From positions 1 to 64,000 of the forward strand of contig NZ_ATXP01000013.1 of the NCBI RefSeq assembly GCF_000421745.1: DNA of 64,000 nucleotides, written 5' to 3'. Below, in pieces: positions 15,691 through 24,418 of this stretch (positions are counted from its first letter, which is position 1; each line of letters opens with the position of its first letter). Position numbers and translations under genes: made by a program. The DNA is from Nesterenkonia alba DSM 19423 (GTDB lineage: Bacteria; Actinomycetota; Actinomycetes; Actinomycetales; Micrococcaceae). Under the pieces are notes generated by a model. It was not told the origin of the DNA and made no database searches. It saw nothing but the letters and a program-made list of their open reading frames with translations.

Positions 15691-16500
15691 GTGCTTGCAA
15701 CCGCCCGAGAGCCTAAGTGGATCGCCATGCTGCTGCTGGCGTTGCTTTTGGCCACTGTTTTTGTGGTGCTCTCCGCCTGGCAGTTCAGTGTCTCCCGCTC
15801 GGAAGGTAATCCCATCCAGGGTGAGACCGAGACCCCAGTGGAGCTCACCGAAACCTATGAGCCCCAGCGGCACATGACCATCTACGAGGCCGACCGCATT
15901 GTCGACTTCAGTGGGGAGTTTGTGGAGAACACCCAGGTCGCCATCGACTCACGGTTGCAAGACGGTGAAGACGGGTACTGGGCCGTAGCGGCTTTCGCGG
16001 TGGATGGAGCCCCCGACGGCGAAGTGATCCCGGTGGTGCGTGGTTGGGTCGAGTCAGTTGAGGATATTGATGCACCCCCCACCGGCCAGTTGCAGCTACA
16101 GGGCCGGTTGCTGCCTACTGAAGCCCCTGGGCCTGGGCCACGGGAGCTGCCCACTGGTGTGCTGCCGACCCTCTCGGTGGCTGAGCTCATCAACTTATGG
16201 GATCGGGACTCGTACTCCGGGTTCATTGTCGACTTCTCTGGCGAAGCCCGGGATGCCGACTCCGCCCTGGAAGGGATCTGGGTGGATCCGCAGCCCGAGG
16301 GCTCGGAGATCAACTGGCTGAACCTGTTCTACGCCGTGGAATGGGTGGTCTTCGCCGGGTTCGCGTTCTACATCTGGTACCGGCTGGTCAAGGATGCGCA
16401 CCAGAAGAAGCTGGAAGAGGAACGCTTAGACCGCGAGTGGGAAGAGCAGTGGCGCGCTGAACAGTTGGCCAAACTGGCCGCGAAGGAGAACCATGACTGA
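15691..16500 (+). CDS. SURF1-family cytochrome oxidase biogenesis protein
   Basis: A membrane protein that helps assemble the aa3-type cytochrome c oxidase. It has two membrane helices at the ends (about 10-30 and 208-228), as in SURF1. The large outside loop has FSGEFVENTQVAIDSRLQDGEDGYWAV and VIPVVRGWV, matching the SURF1 pattern. It is about 269 residues from the GTG at 15691, chosen because of the TATCCT box. The frame is open to a TTG at 15670. A charged tail (EEERLDREWEEQWRAEQ) follows the second helix. It overlaps the next gene by eight bases. Confidence 0.85.
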   Translation: MLATAREPKWIAMLLLALLLATVFVVLSAWQFSVSRSEGNPIQGETETPVELTETYEPQRHMTIYEADRIVDFSGEFVENTQVAIDSRLQDGEDGYWAVAAFAVDGAPDGEVIPVVRGWVESVEDIDAPPTGQLQLQGRLLPTEAPGPGPRELPTGVLPTLSVAELINLWDRDSYSGFIVDFSGEARDADSALEGIWVDPQPEGSEINWLNLFYAVEWVVFAGFAFYIWYRLVKDAHQKKLEEERLDREWEEQWRAEQLAKLAAKENHD

Positions 16501-17065
16501 GAACCGGACTGAGACAGAGACCGCCGCGGACCAGGGGCAGTCGGCAGGTGAGCAGGCTGACCAGACTGAGCTTTCTCGCGAAGAGCTTGAGGCGAAGATT
16601 CCGCCCGCTCCGCCGCGGCCGGGGAAGAACAAGCGCCGCTTCGGTGGGACGGTGGCCCAACTCAACAGTGCGCTGAACCTCTACCGGGTGCTGGCTTTCA
16701 TCACCGGGATCTTCCTGCTTCTGCTGGTGGTGAAGATGGTCGCTGATTACGGGTTCGGCCTGGAACTCTACGTGGGTGGGACCCTCGATGGTGAAGAGCA
16801 CAGCTTCGGTGTGCACCCCCAGGGTGCAGTGGTGGAAGGTCAGGCGGTCAGCTCGCTCATCGCGATCGTCCACGGCTGGGTCTATGTGATCTACCTGATT
16901 GTGGGTGCACGGCTGTGGTACATGATGAGCTGGCCGATTAGCCGGATGCTCCTCATCGTCGCCGGCGGTTTGGTGCCGTTCCTGTCTTTCATTATGGAGC
17001 GGAAGATCACCCGTGAGGCCCGCGCTGAGATCGCCGCGCACCCCGACGCCGCCCGCCGTTACTGA
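16493..17065 (+). CDS. DUF3817 membrane protein
   Basis: A 190-residue protein with about 55 polar N-terminal residues and then three membrane helices: LNLYRVLAFITGIFLLLLVV, AIVHGWVYVIYLIVGARLWY and MLLIVAGGLVPFLSFI. The HGWVYVIYL and LVPFLSFIMERK blocks are the DUF3817 signature, common in actinobacteria and often near oxidase or GMP-synthase genes. The function is unknown. The ATG at 16493 lies within the SURF1 gene end, so the two are probably one transcript. Confidence 0.85.
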   Translation: MTENRTETETAADQGQSAGEQADQTELSREELEAKIPPAPPRPGKNKRRFGGTVAQLNSALNLYRVLAFITGIFLLLLVVKMVADYGFGLELYVGGTLDGEEHSFGVHPQGAVVEGQAVSSLIAIVHGWVYVIYLIVGARLWYMMSWPISRMLLIVAGGLVPFLSFIMERKITREARAEIAAHPDAARRY

Positions 17066-17199
17066 GTGTTCTGCCCGGGCCCAGCCTGCGGGTTGAGGGC
17101 TGGGTGTCCAGATCGCGGACCCAAGAGCCACTGAGACTCCGCTCCACCCGTCGGGACAGGTAGGCTGGAGTGTGCGCGGTGACATTGCACGCGATGTGA

Positions 17200-17225
17200 G
17201 TCACATTGGTGTGTGAGAATGTGAC
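17200..17225 (+). promoter_or_regulatory. Inverted-repeat operator upstream of araBDA
   Basis: GTCACATT (17200-17207) and AATGTGAC (17218-17225) form a perfect 8-bp inverted repeat with a 10-base spacer, 46 bp before araB. The same GTCACATT word occurs in the promoter of the ABC importer at 22424. AGCGCATTCC at 17237-17246 also recurs at 30869. Which regulator binds is inference; the DeoR/LacI hybrid at 21248 is the nearest candidate. Confidence 0.55.
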
Positions 17226-17270
17226 CCGTACATCAGAGCGCATTCCAACGTTGAAGGAGTTCGGTGATCC

Positions 17271-19007
17271 ATGGCCGCTGACGACGCCGTAGTGATCGGA
17301 GTGGACTTCGGAACCCTCTCGGGGCGAGCCCTCGTGGTGCGGGTCTCCGACGGAGCAGAGCTGGGAACCGCGGTCCACGAATACGACCACGGGGTCATGG
17401 ACTCCCGGCTCACCGCACACCAGAACCAACCACTGCCTCCCGAATGGGCTTTGCAGGTACCTGCCGATTACGTCAACGTGCTGAAGAACGCGGTCCCCGC
17501 AGCAGTGCGCGACGCCGGTGTTTCCCCTGAGCAGGTCATCGGCATTGGCACCGACTTCACCGCCTGCACCATGGTGCCCACCACCTCCGACGGCACCCCC
17601 CTGAACGAACTGGAACAGTACGCCGACCGGCCGCACGCCTACGTCAAACTCTGGAAACACCACGCAGCCCAGGGGCAGGCCGACCGGATCAATGAGTTGG
17701 CCCACTCGCGCAACGAGCCCTGGATTGGCCGGTATGGCGGGTTCATCTCGTCCGAATGGGAGTTCGCCAAAGGACTGCAACTGCTGGAAGAAGACCCTGA
17801 GCTCTACGAGGCGATGGACCACTGGGTCGAAGCCGCTGACTGGATTATCTGGCAGCTGACCGGTGAATACGTCCGCAACGCCTGCACCGCCGGATACAAG
17901 GGTATCTACCAGGACGGCAAGTACCCGGACGAGGATTTCCTCACCGCACTGAACCCGGAATTCGCCGGTTTCGTGCGCGAGAAACTTGACCACACCATCG
18001 GTCAGCTCGGGTCTCAGGCTGGCACACTCACCAAACAGGCTGCCGAGTGGACTGGACTGCCAGAAGGGATCGCCGTCGCCGTCGGCAACGTGGATGCCCA
18101 CGTCACGGCACCCGCGGCCGACGCCGTCGAACCCGGTCAGATGGTCGCAATCATGGGCACCTCCACCTGCCACGTGATGAACGGTGAGACCCTTGCCGAG
18201 GTTCCCGGCATGTGCGGGGTCGTCGACGGGGGGATCACCGAAGGTGCCTACGGCTACGAAGCCGGACAGTCCGGAGTTGGGGACATCTTCGCTTGGTACG
18301 TCAGAAATCAGGTGCCCGGTGACTACGCCGCCGAGGCCGAAGCTCGCGGTATCAGCCTGCACGAGCTACTCACCGAGAAGTCTCAAGATCAGCCGGTCGG
18401 CGCCCACGGGCTCATCGCCCTGGACTGGCACTCCGGTAACCGTTCCGTGCTGGTGGATCACGAACTCTCCGGGTTGATCCTGGGTCAGACCTTGGCGACC
18501 ACACCAGAGGACGGCTACCGGGCGCTGCTGGAATCCACGGCCTTCGGCACCCGGACCATCATCGAAGCTTTCAATACCTCAGGGGTGCCGGTGCGGGAAT
18601 TGGTGGTTGCCGGGGGGCTGCTGAAGAACCGTTTCCTCATGCAGACCTACGCTGATATCACCGGACTGGAGATCTCCACGATCACCTCATCCCAGGGACC
18701 GGCGCTGGGCTCTGCCATTCATGCCGCAGTCGCTGCCGGGGCCTATGAGGATGTTCGTAGCGCCGGGGCGGTCATGGGTGGCCGGACCCGTGCCGCATAC
18801 GTCCCCGACCCGCAGCGGGCCGAGGCCTACAGTGCGTTATTCGGTGAATACACCAAGCTCCACGACTATTTTGGGCGCGGAGAGAATGACGTGATGCGCC
18901 GGTTGAAGGCCATCCGCCGCGACGCCGTCACCCAGGCCGACAGTGCGCCACACAGTGCAGATCAGCTCACCAGTGACCAGACGGAGCAGGAGGCGGTGAA
19001 CGGATGA
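17271..19007 (+). CDS. araB: Ribulokinase
   Basis: An FGGY-family kinase that phosphorylates L-ribulose to L-ribulose-5-phosphate. It is 578 residues, normal for AraB. VIGVDFGTLSGRALVVR is the phosphate-binding start, GIGTDFTACTMVPT follows near 100, and GYEAGQSGVGDIFAW near 325 is typical of AraB. LVVAGGLLKNRFLMQTYADI near 445 is the C-terminal FGGY block. GAAGGAG lies upstream of the ATG. It is first in araB-araD-araA, each overlapping the next by four bases. Confidence 0.96.
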   Translation: MAADDAVVIGVDFGTLSGRALVVRVSDGAELGTAVHEYDHGVMDSRLTAHQNQPLPPEWALQVPADYVNVLKNAVPAAVRDAGVSPEQVIGIGTDFTACTMVPTTSDGTPLNELEQYADRPHAYVKLWKHHAAQGQADRINELAHSRNEPWIGRYGGFISSEWEFAKGLQLLEEDPELYEAMDHWVEAADWIIWQLTGEYVRNACTAGYKGIYQDGKYPDEDFLTALNPEFAGFVREKLDHTIGQLGSQAGTLTKQAAEWTGLPEGIAVAVGNVDAHVTAPAADAVEPGQMVAIMGTSTCHVMNGETLAEVPGMCGVVDGGITEGAYGYEAGQSGVGDIFAWYVRNQVPGDYAAEAEARGISLHELLTEKSQDQPVGAHGLIALDWHSGNRSVLVDHELSGLILGQTLATTPEDGYRALLESTAFGTRTIIEAFNTSGVPVRELVVAGGLLKNRFLMQTYADITGLEISTITSSQGPALGSAIHAAVAAGAYEDVRSAGAVMGGRTRAAYVPDPQRAEAYSALFGEYTKLHDYFGRGENDVMRRLKAIRRDAVTQADSAPHSADQLTSDQTEQEAVNG

Positions 19008-19726
19008 CCGTGCTCAGCGAACTGCCCCAGACCGTCCAGCAGGCGGTGGCCGAGACTCGCCAACGGGTCTGCGACCTCCACGCCGAGCTGCCCCGCAATG
19101 AACTGGTCGTCTGGACCGCCGGCAACGTCTCCGAACGCGTACCCGCTCATGAGGGTGCCCCGGAGTTGTTCGTCATCAAACCCTCCGGGGTCTCCTACGA
19201 CGAACTCTCCCCCGAGGTCATGGTGGTGTGCACCCTGGACGGGGAAAAGATCGACGACGGCACCCCCGCTCACCTGCAGCCGTCCTCGGACACTGCAGCC
19301 CACGCCTACGTCTACCGCCACATGGCCGAGGTCGGGGGAGTGGTCCACACCCACTCCACCTACGCCACCGCGTGGGCAGCCCGGGGTGAACCCATCCCAT
19401 GTGTGCTGACCATGATGGCCGATGAGTTTGGCGGCGATATCCCGGTGGGGCCTTTCGCGCTCATCGGGGATGACTCCATCGGCCGCGGCATTGTGGAGAC
19501 CCTGCGGGAGTCCCGCTCCAAAGCGGTGCTGATGGACCGGCACGGTCCCTTCACCATCGGCAAGGACGCCAAAGCCGCGGTGAAAGCCGCAGTGATGTGC
19601 GAAGAGGTGGCTCGGACCATCCACTTCGCCCGCGCCTACGGGGAGCCGGAGCGCATCGAACAGCACCTCATCGACTCCCTGTACGAGCGCTACCAGAACG
19701 TCTACGGCCAGAAAGGCGGGAAATGA
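19004..19726 (+). CDS. araD: L-ribulose-5-phosphate 4-epimerase
   Basis: A class II aldolase-like zinc enzyme that converts L-ribulose-5-phosphate to D-xylulose-5-phosphate. It is 240 residues. [11 protein letters not shown] and [13 protein letters not shown] hold the phosphate-binding loops. The metal ligands include the two histidines of [17 protein letters not shown] near 110, and the substrate-side loop has [18 protein letters not shown] overlaps the araB stop (ATGA), so translation is coupled. Confidence 0.96.
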   Translation: MTVLSELPQTVQQAVAETRQRVCDLHAELPRNELVVWTAGNVSERVPAHEGAPELFVIKPSGVSYDELSPEVMVVCTLDGEKIDDGTPAHLQPSSDTAAHAYVYRHMAEVGGVVHTHSTYATAWAARGEPIPCVLTMMADEFGGDIPVGPFALIGDDSIGRGIVETLRESRSKAVLMDRHGPFTIGKDAKAAVKAAVMCEEVARTIHFARAYGEPERIEQHLIDSLYERYQNVYGQKGGK

Positions 19727-21240
19727 ACGCAGCAGCTGACCCCTACGCAGGTAAGAGTGTCTGGTTCCTCACCGGAAGTCAGGACCTCTACGGGGAGGAA
19801 ACTCTCGCCCAGGTGGCTGAGCAGTCCCAGAAGGTCGCCGCGACCCTGGATGCTGCCGACGTCGTGCCCGCCACCGTGGAGTGGAAGCCGGTGCTCAAAG
19901 AGCGCGAGGCCATCCGCCGGGCCGCACTGGAGGCCAATGCGGACCCCCAGTGCCTGGGCGTGGTGGTGTGGATGCACACCTTCTCCCCGGCCAAGATGTG
20001 GATCGCCGGGCTGGAGGCGTTGGCTAAGCCCATGCTGCACCTGCACACTCAGGCGAATATGGCCCTGCCGTGGTCTGAGATCGACATGGACTTCATGAAC
20101 CTCAACCAGGCCGCCCACGGGGACCGTGAGTTTGCCTACATCGCTTCGCGCACCGGGACCCGACGCAAAACCGTGGTGGGTCACGCCTCTGATGAGCGGG
20201 TCCAGGCCAAGGTGGGCACCTGGGTGCGGGCTGCGGCCGCCTGGGATGCGTTGACGACTCTGCGGCTGTGCCGGTTCGGGGACAATATGCGCAACGTCGC
20301 GGTCACCGAAGGGGATAAGACGGAGGCGGAGATCCGACTCGGCACTAGTGTCAACACCTGGGCGGTCAATGACCTGGTCGAGCGGGTCGAATCCATCGGT
20401 GAGGGTGAGGTTCAGGCGCTGCTTGATGAGTACGACGACGTCTACGACGTCGCTGAGGAACTGCGCGCCGGGGGGAGCCGGCGGGACTCACTGGTATACG
20501 CCGCACGTCAGGAAGCCGGAATGCGCAGCTTCCTTCAAGAGGGTGGGTTCACTGCCTTCACCACTAACTTCGAAGACCTCGGTGGGCTCCGTCAACTGCC
20601 GGGGCTGGCCGTGCAGCGCTTGATGGCCGAGGGGTATGGTTTTGGCGCTGAGGGCGACTGGAAGACCGCATTGCTAGTACGTGCGGCGAAGGTCGCCGGT
20701 TACGGGTTGCCGGGTGGGGCCTCGCTGATGGAGGACTACACCTATGAGATGACTCCGGGCAAGGAGAAGATTCTCGGGGCGCACATGCTGGAGATTTGTC
20801 CGAGCCTGACGACGTCGAAACCCCGCCTCGAGGTTCACCCGCTGGGAATTGGGGACCGTGAGGACCCGGTGCGGCTGGTGTTCGACACCGACCCCGGTGA
20901 AGGCGTGGTGGTAGCGATGTCGGATATGCGGGAGCGATTCCGGCTCACCGCCAATGTGGTGGACATTGTGAAGCCCGATGAGCCGCTGCCGAACCTACCG
21001 GTCGCCCGTGCGGTGTGGGAGCCTCGTCCGGACTTCGCCACCAGTGCCGAGTGCTGGCTGACCGCCGGTGCAGCCCACCACACTGTGCTCAGTACTGCGG
21101 CCGGGCTGGAGGTCTTCGAGGATCTGGCCGATATCTCCGGAATCGAGTTGGCCACTATCGATGAGGCGACTACGACGCGCGGTTTTGCTCAGCAACTGCG
21201 CTGGAACGCCGCCTACTTCCGCCTGGCGCAGGGGCTATAA
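19723..21240 (+). CDS. araA: L-arabinose isomerase
   Basis: Converts L-arabinose to L-ribulose, with Mn2+. It is 505 residues from the ATG at 19723, which overlaps the araD stop. [16 protein letters not shown] opens the protein, and [17 protein letters not shown] and [24 protein letters not shown] follow. The catalytic glutamates are expected in [17 protein letters not shown] and the metal histidines in [10 protein letters not shown] and around AAHHTVLS. The order araB-araD-araA differs from E. coli but is common in actinobacteria. The stop is seven bases from the convergent regulator gene. Confidence 0.97.
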   Translation: MNAAADPYAGKSVWFLTGSQDLYGEETLAQVAEQSQKVAATLDAADVVPATVEWKPVLKEREAIRRAALEANADPQCLGVVVWMHTFSPAKMWIAGLEALAKPMLHLHTQANMALPWSEIDMDFMNLNQAAHGDREFAYIASRTGTRRKTVVGHASDERVQAKVGTWVRAAAAWDALTTLRLCRFGDNMRNVAVTEGDKTEAEIRLGTSVNTWAVNDLVERVESIGEGEVQALLDEYDDVYDVAEELRAGGSRRDSLVYAARQEAGMRSFLQEGGFTAFTTNFEDLGGLRQLPGLAVQRLMAEGYGFGAEGDWKTALLVRAAKVAGYGLPGGASLMEDYTYEMTPGKEKILGAHMLEICPSLTTSKPRLEVHPLGIGDREDPVRLVFDTDPGEGVVVAMSDMRERFRLTANVVDIVKPDEPLPNLPVARAVWEPRPDFATSAECWLTAGAAHHTVLSTAAGLEVFEDLADISGIELATIDEATTTRGFAQQLRWNAAYFRLAQGL

Positions 21241-21250
21241 ACCCGGTTTA
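21238..21250. other. Palindrome covering both convergent stop codons
   Basis: TAAACC-C-GGTTTA spans the araA stop and the stop of the regulator on the other strand. It may act as a short two-way terminator, though the stem is only six base pairs. Confidence 0.3.
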
Positions 21251-22339
21251 CCGGCTGCGGGTCGAGTCCCGCACCGCTAAGGAGGGCAGTAGCTCCACGC
21301 GCCGGGGCACCCAGGTTTCGCCCTGCTGTTCGGCGCGCAGCCGCTGACACAACAGGTCCGCTGCGGTGGAGCCCACCGCAGCTTTCGGCGGTGCGACAGC
21401 AGTCAGCGGTACCGAGCCCAGCCCGGCGACGGTGTCGTCATAGGCCACCACCGCACAGTCCCCCGGTACGGACATGCCGGCCCAGGCCATGCGTTGGGTG
21501 AGGACCAGTGCGTTCTCATCGCTGTGAATGAGCGCGGCGGTGAATTCCCCCTCCCGCAGCAGCTGGGGAAACCACCCGTTGTCCCGGGATGCGGCCTCAG
21601 TGCTGCGTGTTGCAGAGGCTGTTGCCTCCGAGGAGCTCAGGACACTTCGCCAGTGCTCGATACGGGAGTCGGTCTCAGCGATTCTGATGAAGGCCTCGTG
21701 CACACGCCGCGCGGTCGGGCTGTCTTCACGGGATGCCAGAACGATGCGCCGGTGTCCCTGTTCGACCAGATGATCGACCGCCAGGTGGACACCGTGGGTG
21801 TGGTCGCTGCTGACTGAATCCACGTGGTGGAGTCTTCCGGAGCTGCCCGGATGGCGTTCCATCAGAACAGTCGGCACGCTCAGCCCGGCAAGGATCTCGG
21901 TGTCGCGGTCTTCGTCTTCGGCGGTTTGCCACCGCGGAGCCAGTAACAGCCCGTCCGTCTTTTCGGCGGTGATCTGCTCGATGACTTCGCGTTCGGCTGC
22001 GCGGTCATGCGGGGTCAGGCTCAGGACTACTCGGAACCCGGCGCGTTCGAGTTGTTTACGGGCTCCCTGTGTGACTTCAGCCAGGTAGGCATGGCGTTCC
22101 GGAACGACGATTGCCACCGTCCCCAGATTCCCGCCGGCGACACCCTGATTGTCTGAGGAGCGGCGCACGCGACCGTGTTGCCGCAGAACTTCGCCGCGGC
22201 GGGCGAGGGCATCTAGATCTCGGCGGACGGTCACCATGGATACTCCCGTCAGCTCCGCGAGATCCGCTGTTTTGACCTCCCCGTGGTGGTCGATGACGCC
22301 GAGGATCCGCTGCTGCCGGGCCTGTACTGATTCCCTCAT
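21248..22339 (-). CDS. Transcription regulator with DeoR-type HTH and LacI-type sugar-binding domain
   Basis: A 363-residue hybrid. Residues 1-60 are a DeoR-type winged helix-turn-helix (RQQRILGVIDHHGEVKTADLAELTGVSMVTVRRDLDAL). From about 72 on it is a LacI/periplasmic-binding-like sensor: TVAIVVPERHAYLAEVTQGARKQLERAGF, GLLLAPRW, AVDHLVEQGHRRIVLAS, CAVVAYDDTVAGLGSVPLTAVAPPK. This combination is known in actinobacterial sugar regulators. The ATG has GAGAGAGG upstream. It lies between araBDA (convergent) and an ABC importer (divergent), so it likely represses one or both and responds to arabinose or an arabinoside. Confidence 0.88.
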   Translation of the reverse strand: MRESVQARQQRILGVIDHHGEVKTADLAELTGVSMVTVRRDLDALARRGEVLRQHGRVRRSSDNQGVAGGNLGTVAIVVPERHAYLAEVTQGARKQLERAGFRVVLSLTPHDRAAEREVIEQITAEKTDGLLLAPRWQTAEDEDRDTEILAGLSVPTVLMERHPGSSGRLHHVDSVSSDHTHGVHLAVDHLVEQGHRRIVLASREDSPTARRVHEAFIRIAETDSRIEHWRSVLSSSEATASATRSTEAASRDNGWFPQLLREGEFTAALIHSDENALVLTQRMAWAGMSVPGDCAVVAYDDTVAGLGSVPLTAVAPPKAAVGSTAADLLCQRLRAEQQGETWVPRRVELLPSLAVRDSTRSR

Positions 22340-22356
22340 GACCTCTCTCCACTCAA

Positions 22357-22436
22357 TGATCGATTGATCGAACTATATACGTTACGAATGAATATGATCG
22401 AAATCGTTGACACCGTGATTGAAGTCACATTATCGT
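22357..22436 (+). promoter_or_regulatory. Promoter/operator region of the first ABC importer
   Basis: TTGACA (22407-22412) and TATCGT (22431-22436) form a promoter with an 18-base spacer. GTCACATT (22424-22431) lies across the spacer end. Three TGATCGA words lie upstream at 22357, 22365 and 22395. The region is unusually AT-rich and serves the divergent regulator too. Binding by that regulator is inferred. Confidence 0.55.
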
Positions 22437-22484
22437 GATCCCACTGCGGTGGCGAGGGCTATCGCTGGCGTGAGAGGAGGAACG

Positions 22485-23429
22485 ATGACCGTGGCGGCAC
22501 CCGTAGCCCATGTGGCCGATCCAGCTGAGTCATCTCAGCCGCCGGTCGCCACACCCCCGCCACGGCGCGGAAAGTGGACTGGGTGGGCGTTCGTGGGCCC
22601 GTTCATGGTGGTCTTTGCCTTCGTTTTCTTGGCTCCGATCATCTACTCGCTGTGGCTGAGCCTCTTCCGGGATCAGATGGTCGGTGGCAACCAGTTCGTG
22701 GGGCTGGAGAACTACATCCAGGCCTTTGGGGATCAGCAGCTCTGGCGCGCACTAGGTCGCGTGACGCTCTTTCTGGTGATTCAGGTGCCCGTCATGCTGG
22801 GCATCGCCCTACTCGTCGCCCTGGCCATCGATTCCGGTCGCCTCCACGGCAAGAACTTCTTCCGGATTGCGGTTTTCATGCCCTACGCGGTGCCGGCTGT
22901 GGTCGCCACGCTGATGTGGGGGTTCATGTATGGCACACAGTTCGGGCTGGTGGCGAATTTCAATGACATGTTCGGCCTGAACATCCCCAGCCCGCTGGCT
23001 CCGGAATGGGTGTTGCTGGCCATCGGCAATATCGTCACCTGGCAGTTTGTGGGCTACAACATGCTCATCTTCTACAGCGCCCTGCGGGTCATTCCACACT
23101 CACTGTATGAGGCCGCTGAGATCGACGGTGCTGGACAGTGGCGGATTATCACCGCGATCAAGCTGCCGGCCATCCGCAGCGCGATGGTGATCGCGACAAT
23201 CTTTTCCATCATCGGTTCCTTTCAGCTCTTCAACGAACCGAGCATTCTCCAAGCGATGGCGCCGAATTCGATCTCATCTTCCTTCACTCCGAATCTTTAT
23301 GCCTACTCGCTGTCCTTCGCCGGCCAGCAATTCAACTACGCGGCCACAGTGGCCATCATCATGGGGGTTATCACCATGCTGGTGGCCTATGTCGTCCAGC
23401 TGCGCGGTATGCGGGAGGACATGCGATGA
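22485..23429 (+). CDS. ABC sugar transporter permease 1 (CUT1 family, MalF-like)
   Basis: An inner-membrane half of a carbohydrate importer, 314 residues. Six helices are visible from WTGWAFVGPFMVVFAFVFLAPIIYSLW on. The EAA loop that docks the ATPase reads LYEAAEIDGAGQWRIITAIKLPAI near 205-228. I chose the ATG at 22485, which has GAGGAGG five bases upstream; the frame is open to 22419. It overlaps permease 2 by four bases. No ATPase gene is nearby, as in actinobacterial importers that share one MsiK-type ATPase. Confidence 0.92.
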   Translation: MTVAAPVAHVADPAESSQPPVATPPPRRGKWTGWAFVGPFMVVFAFVFLAPIIYSLWLSLFRDQMVGGNQFVGLENYIQAFGDQQLWRALGRVTLFLVIQVPVMLGIALLVALAIDSGRLHGKNFFRIAVFMPYAVPAVVATLMWGFMYGTQFGLVANFNDMFGLNIPSPLAPEWVLLAIGNIVTWQFVGYNMLIFYSALRVIPHSLYEAAEIDGAGQWRIITAIKLPAIRSAMVIATIFSIIGSFQLFNEPSILQAMAPNSISSSFTPNLYAYSLSFAGQQFNYAATVAIIMGVITMLVAYVVQLRGMREDMR

Positions 23430-24370
23430 CCATCACCGCTACAGATTCCCGCACACACCGCACTTCGGCACGGCGTCGCCCGGCGCGGACGTCCATGCTG
23501 AAAAGCACACGGTTCAGCAGTGTGACCCGGCCGCGCCGAAGCGCCTTGCTGACCGCGCTGACCTCCATCGCGCTGATCTACTCGCTGCTCCCCCTGGTGT
23601 GGCTGGTGCTCAACGCCACCAAACCGCAGGCGGAGCTGTTTACGTCTTTCGGCCTGTGGTTCTCCGACTCGTTCCACCTGATCGAGAACATCGCCGCCAC
23701 GCTGAGCTACGACGACGGCATCTACACCCGTTGGCTGCTCAACACCATTCTCTATGTGGTCGCTGGTGCCGGAGGAGCCACCCTGCTTGCCGTGGCCGGC
23801 GGATACGGGTTGGCCAAGTTCAATTTCCCCGGACGACGAGCCGTCTTCGCGGTGGTCATCGGGGCCGCTGCGGTGCCCGGAACTGCTCTGGCGGTACCGA
23901 CCTTCCTGATGTTCTCCCAGTTGGAACTGACGAATACGCCGTGGTCGGTCATCATCCCCTCCCTCATCTCACCCTTTGCGCTCTACCTGATGTGGGTCTT
24001 CGCGGCCGAGGCGGTCCCCACTGAACTCATGGAAGCCGCGCGCATGGACGGTGCCAGTGAGTTCCGAATCTTCTGGCAGATCGCTGCCCCGCTTCTGGCG
24101 CCGGGAACGGTGACTGTGGCGCTGTTCACCACAGTGGCCACGTGGAACAACTATTTCTTACCGCTCATCATGCTGCGGGACTCTTCCTGGTATCCCCTGA
24201 CGCTGGGGCTCAACGCCTGGAACAGTCAAGCCTCCACCGCCGGGGGAGAAGCAGTTTTTGATCTGGTCATCACCGGATCCCTGCTGATGATCTTGCCGTT
24301 GATTGCCGTCTTCCTCCTGCTCCAGCGCTTCTGGCAAGCCGGGCTCTCCGCCGGTTCGGTCAAGGAATGA
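23426..24370 (+). CDS. ABC sugar transporter permease 2 (CUT1 family, MalG-like)
   Basis: The second membrane half of the importer, 314 residues. A basic N-terminus of about 40 residues precedes the first helix (LLTALTSIALIYSLLPLVWLVLNATK). The EAA loop is ELMEAARMDGASEFRIFWQIAAPLLAPG near 195-222, and the MalG-like end is LQRFWQAGLSAGSVKE. The ATG at 23426 overlaps the stop of permease 1. It is followed by its binding-protein gene after a 48-base gap. Confidence 0.93.
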   Translation: MTITATDSRTHRTSARRRPARTSMLKSTRFSSVTRPRRSALLTALTSIALIYSLLPLVWLVLNATKPQAELFTSFGLWFSDSFHLIENIAATLSYDDGIYTRWLLNTILYVVAGAGGATLLAVAGGYGLAKFNFPGRRAVFAVVIGAAAVPGTALAVPTFLMFSQLELTNTPWSVIIPSLISPFALYLMWVFAAEAVPTELMEAARMDGASEFRIFWQIAAPLLAPGTVTVALFTTVATWNNYFLPLIMLRDSSWYPLTLGLNAWNSQASTAGGEAVFDLVITGSLLMILPLIAVFLLLQRFWQAGLSAGSVKE

Positions 24371-24418
24371 CTTTGAACTTTGTACCCATCCCAATGAAGT
24401 GAAAGGTAAGGACACATC

